A stretch of DNA of 10,058 nt from an uncultured Clostridia bacterium. Lineage in GTDB: Bacteria; Bacillota; Clostridia; TANB77; CAG-508. The stretch spans positions 1-10,058 of the forward strand of contig CANRFE010000042.1 in assembly GCA_947629805.1 (NCBI GenBank). Direction: 5' to 3'. The notes under the pieces were generated by a model that was not told where the DNA came from, made no database searches, and was given only the letters and a program-made list of their open reading frames with translations. The position numbers and the translations under genes were made by a program. Shown in pieces: positions 6,807 through 10,058 of this stretch (position 1 is the stretch's first letter; each line of letters opens with the position of its first letter).

Positions 6807-8360
6807 ATGGCAAAAGAAATTAAATTTGGCGAAGAAGCCAGAAAAAGTTTATTAAATGGGGTAAATCAATTAGCAGATACGGTAAAGGTAACCCTAGGAC
6901 CAAAAGGAAGAAATGTTGTTTTAGATAAACAATTCGGTTCTCCTTTAATTACCAACGACGGAGTAACTATTGCAAAGGAAATTGAACTTCCAGATGCATT
7001 TGAAAATATGGGAGCACAACTTGTAAAACAAGTTTCTACCAAAACAAACGATGTAGCAGGAGATGGTACAACAACTGCTACTGTATTAGCACAAAGCATG
7101 ATTAAAGAAGGCGTAAAAAATGTAGCTGCAGGTGGAGACCCAATGGCAATTAAAAGAGGAATGGACAAAGCAGTAGACAAAGCAGTAGAAGAATTAAAGA
7201 AAATTAGTAGTAGTGTGAATGGAAAAGAAGACATTGCAAGAGTAGCAAGTATTTCTGCCAATAGCGAAGAAGTAGGAAAACTTATTTCTGAAGCAATGGA
7301 AAAAGTATCTAAAGATGGTGTTATTACCATAGAAGAGTCTAAAACTTCTAATACTGAATTAGATGTAGTAGAAGGAATGCAATTTGACAAAGGATATGTT
7401 TCTCCATATATGGTTACCGATACGGAAAAAATGGAAGCTATTATGGACAATCCTTATATTTTAATTACAGATAAGAAAATAGGAAATATTCAAGAAATTT
7501 TACCATTACTTGAAAACTTAATGCAACAATCAGGAAAATTAGTAATTGTTTGTGATGATGTAGAAGCAGAAGCATTATCTACCTTAGTATTAAATAAATT
7601 AAGAGGAGTATTAAATGTAGTAGCAGTAAAAGCACCAGGCTATGGCGATAAAAGAAAAGCTATGTTACAAGATATGGCAGTTTTAACAGGGGGAGAAGTC
7701 ATTACTTCCGATTTAGGTTTAGAATTAAAAGATACAACAATTGAGCAATTAGGTAGAGCAAAACAAGTAAAAATTCAAAAAGAAAATACCATTATTGTAG
7801 ATGGTGCAGGAGACAAACAACAAATTGCAGACCGTGTGGCACAAATAAGAGCGCAAATTGCAGAAGAAAAAAGTGAATTTGAAAAAGAAACATTACAAGA
7901 GCGCTTAGCAAAAATTGCAGGTGGAGTTGCAGTTATTGGAGTAGGTGCAGCTACAGAAGTAGAAATGAAAGAGAAAAAATTAAGAATTGAAGATGCTTTA
8001 TCTGCAACAAAAGCAGCAGTAGAAGAAGGAATTGTAGCAGGTGGTGGAACAGCATATTTAAATGTAATTCCAGAAGTAGAAAAAACAGTAAATACGTTAA
8101 GTGAAGAAGAAAAAATAGGAGGAAGAATAGTATTAAAAGCATTAGAAGAACCAGTAAAACAAATTGCAATTAATGCAGGTTTAGAGCCAGCTGTTAAAGC
8201 AGGAATTGTAGATCCAACTAAAGTGTCTAGAAGTGCCCTTCAAAATGCAGAATCAATTGCTTCTATGGTACTTACTACAGAAAGTATTGTAACAGAAAAG
8301 AAAGAAGAAAAATGTTGCAATCATGATGCACCAGCAACAGGCATGGAAGGAATGTATTAA
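6807..8360 (+). CDS. groEL: Chaperonin GroEL with a ~25-residue equatorial deletion
   Basis: The 517-residue ring chaperonin that folds proteins with GroES and ATP. N-terminal equatorial marks are intact: TLGPKGRNV, NDGVTIA, and GDGTTTATVLAQ with the catalytic-region Asp. The apical domain (about residues 190-375) and the DALSATKAAVEEGIVAGGG block are also present. The usual length is near 541. The shortfall is explained by a gap: after NAGLEPAV (residues 456-463) the sequence jumps to KAGIVDPTKV. Aligned by eye to E. coli GroEL, about residues 466-490 are missing, including the Asn479-Ala480-Ala481 loop that contacts adenine. The tail also lacks GGM repeats and carries CCNHDAPATGMEGMY. AAGGAGG (6789-6795 region) precedes the ATG. 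Family assignment is certain; function of the deleted form is unclear. Confidence 0.95.
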   Translation: MAKEIKFGEEARKSLLNGVNQLADTVKVTLGPKGRNVVLDKQFGSPLITNDGVTIAKEIELPDAFENMGAQLVKQVSTKTNDVAGDGTTTATVLAQSMIKEGVKNVAAGGDPMAIKRGMDKAVDKAVEELKKISSSVNGKEDIARVASISANSEEVGKLISEAMEKVSKDGVITIEESKTSNTELDVVEGMQFDKGYVSPYMVTDTEKMEAIMDNPYILITDKKIGNIQEILPLLENLMQQSGKLVIVCDDVEAEALSTLVLNKLRGVLNVVAVKAPGYGDKRKAMLQDMAVLTGGEVITSDLGLELKDTTIEQLGRAKQVKIQKENTIIVDGAGDKQQIADRVAQIRAQIAEEKSEFEKETLQERLAKIAGGVAVIGVGAATEVEMKEKKLRIEDALSATKAAVEEGIVAGGGTAYLNVIPEVEKTVNTLSEEEKIGGRIVLKALEEPVKQIAINAGLEPAVKAGIVDPTKVSRSALQNAESIASMVLTTESIVTEKKEEKCCNHDAPATGMEGMY

Positions 8361-8383
8361 TAGAAGAATAGCATAAAGTGTAA

Positions 8384-8420
8384 AAAATAAATTCCAGTAA
8401 AAAACTGGAATTTATTTTTT
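8384..8420 (+). terminator. Rho-independent terminator after groEL
   Basis: ATAAATTCCAGT (8387-8398) pairs perfectly with ACTGGAATTTAT (8404-8415) around an A5 loop, and the 3' arm runs into a T tract ending at 8420. It closes the groES-groEL operon. Confidence 0.9.
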
Positions 8421-8431
8421 GGGTTGTAAAA

Positions 8432-8460
8432 TTGACAACAAAAGGAATGTATGGTAGTAT
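8432..8460 (+). promoter_or_regulatory. Promoter of the zinc-ribbon membrane protein gene
   Basis: TTGACA (8432-8437) and TAGTAT (8455-8460) are 17 bases apart, between the groEL terminator and the next gene, about 40 bases before its start codon. This makes the downstream gene an independent single-gene transcript. Confidence 0.65.
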
Positions 8461-8502
8461 GAAATTATAGGTAAACAAAGGAGGAAAGGAAGAAATTAAG
8501 CT

Positions 8503-9771
8503 ATGGGAATGTCAATACAAGAGCAGTGGAAACAAGTAAAAAATACAGTTGCAGAAGGGCTAAAAAATGTTGAAATATCATTAGAAAATCAAAAATATAA
8601 CAATCATTACTTAAATATTGCCAATACCTTTAATAAAGAAATGTATCATTATTTTGAAGACGTCTCATGCAAGGAAAATTCATTAACACAATGTACACAA
8701 GCTATGTGGTATAGATTATACCTTGAAAGAAAAAGATTACAAAACTTAGGCTTGCGTAAAATCTATAATAGAGTACATTTTGTACAATGTAAAAAGGATT
8801 CTCACAATAAAGAATTAGTTACAATTGGTTATGAAGATGACGGAAAAAATACAATGTGTGAAATTTGTGATAATTCTAATGCAGAGGAAAATTTTTTCTA
8901 TGTGAATGACAAAAATCAGAAAGTAAAGTTCTTTACAGGGAAAAAAAGAAAAGAGTATAGAATTATTTCTTCAAAGTTCAAAACAGAAAAGGAATGTGCT
9001 TGTCAAAACTGTGGTGCTTTTATGAGTATAGAAAAATTAATAGACGGTTGTGATTATTGTGGAACCAAGTATACTTTGCAAGATTTACAAGGCAAAGTCA
9101 GTTCTGTATATGAAAAAAATAATAATACACAAACTAGAACTGGTTCTCCCATACTATTTATTATGCTGAGTGCAATATGCTTCGTGTTTGCTTTTTTTCT
9201 ACCAATAGTTAGCTTATTAGGTTTTCTATTCTTAATAATTGCTATGGTATATATAAAAAATAATGGACAAAAAACAACAGAAAGTATGCTAAAATTAAAA
9301 GAGCAATTTCAGTTACTCTCAAAAGAGGGCTTATTTTCAGAAATAGAAAACAAAGTATTTACTTTACACTATTGTGACGAGCAGAAAGGTAGACAGGCAC
9401 TTTGTGAGTGCGAATTAGGGGTGGACTATAAAAATGTGCTACTATGTGAAACAGAGAAATTTTTTATAGAAGAAGTTAATTTTACACCCGATAATAATTG
9501 GCTTTCTCTAAAGTGTAGAATGCATTTAAGAGTAACCTCTTTACAACAGGAGCAAATAGTACAAGAGAAAGAAGTAGTAATATTAAAAATGAAAAGAAGT
9601 GTAGAGTCTTTAAGGAAGATAAATTCGGATTTATTAGTATATAAATGTAAAAATTGTGGTTCTAGTATATCTTTGTTAAATGGTGGTATATGTGAATATT
9701 GTGGAAGTAAAATACTATTAGAAAATTTTGATTGGAAAGTAACAGAATATCAATCGAATTGGAAAAAATAA
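8503..9771 (+). CDS. Double zinc-ribbon membrane protein of unknown function
   Basis: A 422-residue protein I cannot name. Residues 1-160 are soluble and charged, with scattered Cys including MCEIC (118-122). A zinc ribbon follows, CQNCG to CDYCG (Cys 167, 170, 183, 186). Two adjacent membrane helices lie near 216-233 and 235-251. A soluble alpha/beta region (about 260-372) comes next, then a second zinc ribbon, CKNCG to CEYCG (Cys 382, 385, 397, 400). This ribbon-membrane-domain-ribbon order resembles clostridial proteins annotated as Tim44-like or zinc-ribbon transport-related; I offer that only as a lead. The start could be ATG 8503 or in-frame ATG 8509; AAGGAAG (8486-8492) fits 8503, while the stronger AAGGAGG (8478-8484) is too far. 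It is monocistronic between two terminators. Confidence 0.75.
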   Translation: MGMSIQEQWKQVKNTVAEGLKNVEISLENQKYNNHYLNIANTFNKEMYHYFEDVSCKENSLTQCTQAMWYRLYLERKRLQNLGLRKIYNRVHFVQCKKDSHNKELVTIGYEDDGKNTMCEICDNSNAEENFFYVNDKNQKVKFFTGKKRKEYRIISSKFKTEKECACQNCGAFMSIEKLIDGCDYCGTKYTLQDLQGKVSSVYEKNNNTQTRTGSPILFIMLSAICFVFAFFLPIVSLLGFLFLIIAMVYIKNNGQKTTESMLKLKEQFQLLSKEGLFSEIENKVFTLHYCDEQKGRQALCECELGVDYKNVLLCETEKFFIEEVNFTPDNNWLSLKCRMHLRVTSLQQEQIVQEKEVVILKMKRSVESLRKINSDLLVYKCKNCGSSISLLNGGICEYCGSKILLENFDWKVTEYQSNWKK

Positions 9772-9780
9772 GGAAAACTA

Positions 9781-9815
9781 AAAAGAAAAAGTCACAAGTG
9801 TGGCTTTCTTTTTTT
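9781..9815 (+). terminator. Rho-independent terminator after the zinc-ribbon gene
   Basis: AAAGTCAC (about 9788-9795) pairs with GTGGCTTT (9800-9807), with one G-U pair, around a four-base loop (9796-9799), and is followed by a T-rich tract to 9815. It begins about ten bases after the stop codon. Confidence 0.8.
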
Positions 9816-9825
9816 GAAAAAACAC

Positions 9826-9854
9826 TTGTAAATAAAAGAAAAATATGCTAAGAT
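9826..9854 (+). promoter_or_regulatory. Promoter upstream of the T-box leader
   Basis: TTGTAA (9826-9831) and TAAGAT (9849-9854) are 17 bases apart, with an extended -10 TGC just before the -10 box. Transcription from here would enter the T-box leader about 50 bases before the base of stem I. Confidence 0.65.
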
Positions 9855-9899
9855 AGTAAAGAAATAAAAAATTCGAAGAAAAAGCAAAGTAAGTAAGGA

Positions 9900-10058
9900 A
9901 GAAATATAGTAAAAGAGAGAAAGGTAAGAAAAGTGCTGAAAGCCAATCCTATATCCTTATTGAAATTTCACTTTTGAGAACTATTTTTGAAAAAAGTAAA
10001 GTAGAAAATAGCGTATTCTCTGCGTTAAAGAGCAAATGAGGTTAATATTAAAAAGTAT
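9900..10058 (+). promoter_or_regulatory. T-box riboswitch leader, 5' part, probably Phe-specific
   Basis: T-box leaders sense uncharged tRNA and control aminoacyl-tRNA synthetase or amino-acid genes. The stem I layout is visible: base pairing ATAGT (9906-9910) with ACTAT (9980-9984); the k-turn strands AGAGAG (9914-9919) and TGAG (9975-9978); AAAG (9920-9923) with CTTT (9971-9974); and an apical GCTGAAAGCC segment (9935-9944). The specifier loop ends in TTC A (9967-9970) directly before the CTTT arm, reading UUC (Phe). A hairpin CTCT/AGAG with a GCGTTAA loop (10018-10032) is in the usual stem III place. The antiterminator with the T-box sequence (UGGUACCGCG type) and the regulated gene lie beyond the edge. 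Motif assignment is by eye. Confidence 0.72.

Noticed and set aside
6866..7450. Minus-strand 194-codon frame inside groEL
   Set aside because: Antisense shadow of a highly conserved gene; Ser/Thr/Leu-rich translation with no family features.

Overview
The window is AT-rich DNA (GC-rich only in the first ~150 bases) with strong AGGAGG-type ribosome binding sites and A/T-ending codons. Gene content (Asp23/AmaP, nusB-xseA-xseB, a CIRCE-type groESL operon, and a T-box leader) points to a low-GC Gram-positive bacterium, most likely an uncultured member of the Clostridia. All recognisable genes are on the + strand; no mobile element, CRISPR array, tRNA or rRNA was seen.

Layout. Positions 1-155 hold the 3' part of a GC-rich element that looks like a structured RNA rather than a gene (raiA-motif RNA is my best guess, unproven), followed by a terminator at 234-260 and an empty AT-rich stretch. 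A sigma-A-type promoter at 460-488 starts a long co-directional cluster: asp23, amaP and a DUF2273 membrane peptide (envelope stress trio), then nusB, xseA, a small membrane-anchored protein of unknown function, xseB, a YuiD-like PAP2-related membrane protein, and fhs (formate-tetrahydrofolate ligase). Gaps are short and no strong internal terminator is visible, so read-through to fhs is plausible. A promoter and a CIRCE-like operator at 6423-6479 then control groES-groEL, which ends in a clear terminator (8384-8420). A separate promoter drives a 422-residue double zinc-ribbon membrane protein, ending in a terminator at 9781-9815. The right edge carries a promoter and the 5' part of a T-box riboswitch whose specifier reads as UUC (Phe); the controlled gene, probably pheS or pheT, lies beyond the window.

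Functional links. XseA and XseB form exodeoxyribonuclease VII; NusB is a transcription antitermination/rRNA processing factor; Asp23, AmaP and the DUF2273 peptide form a membrane-attached envelope module; GroES/GroEL are the heat-shock chaperonin; Fhs feeds one-carbon units into folate metabolism.

Two genes carry sequence oddities. xseA has a single-base +1 frameshift inside the highly conserved GRGGGS motif. groEL lacks about 25 residues in the equatorial domain, removing the loop that contacts the adenine of ATP, and has an unusual Cys/His-containing tail. Either could be real or an assembly error. The groESL operator is also a symmetric variant of the CIRCE consensus.
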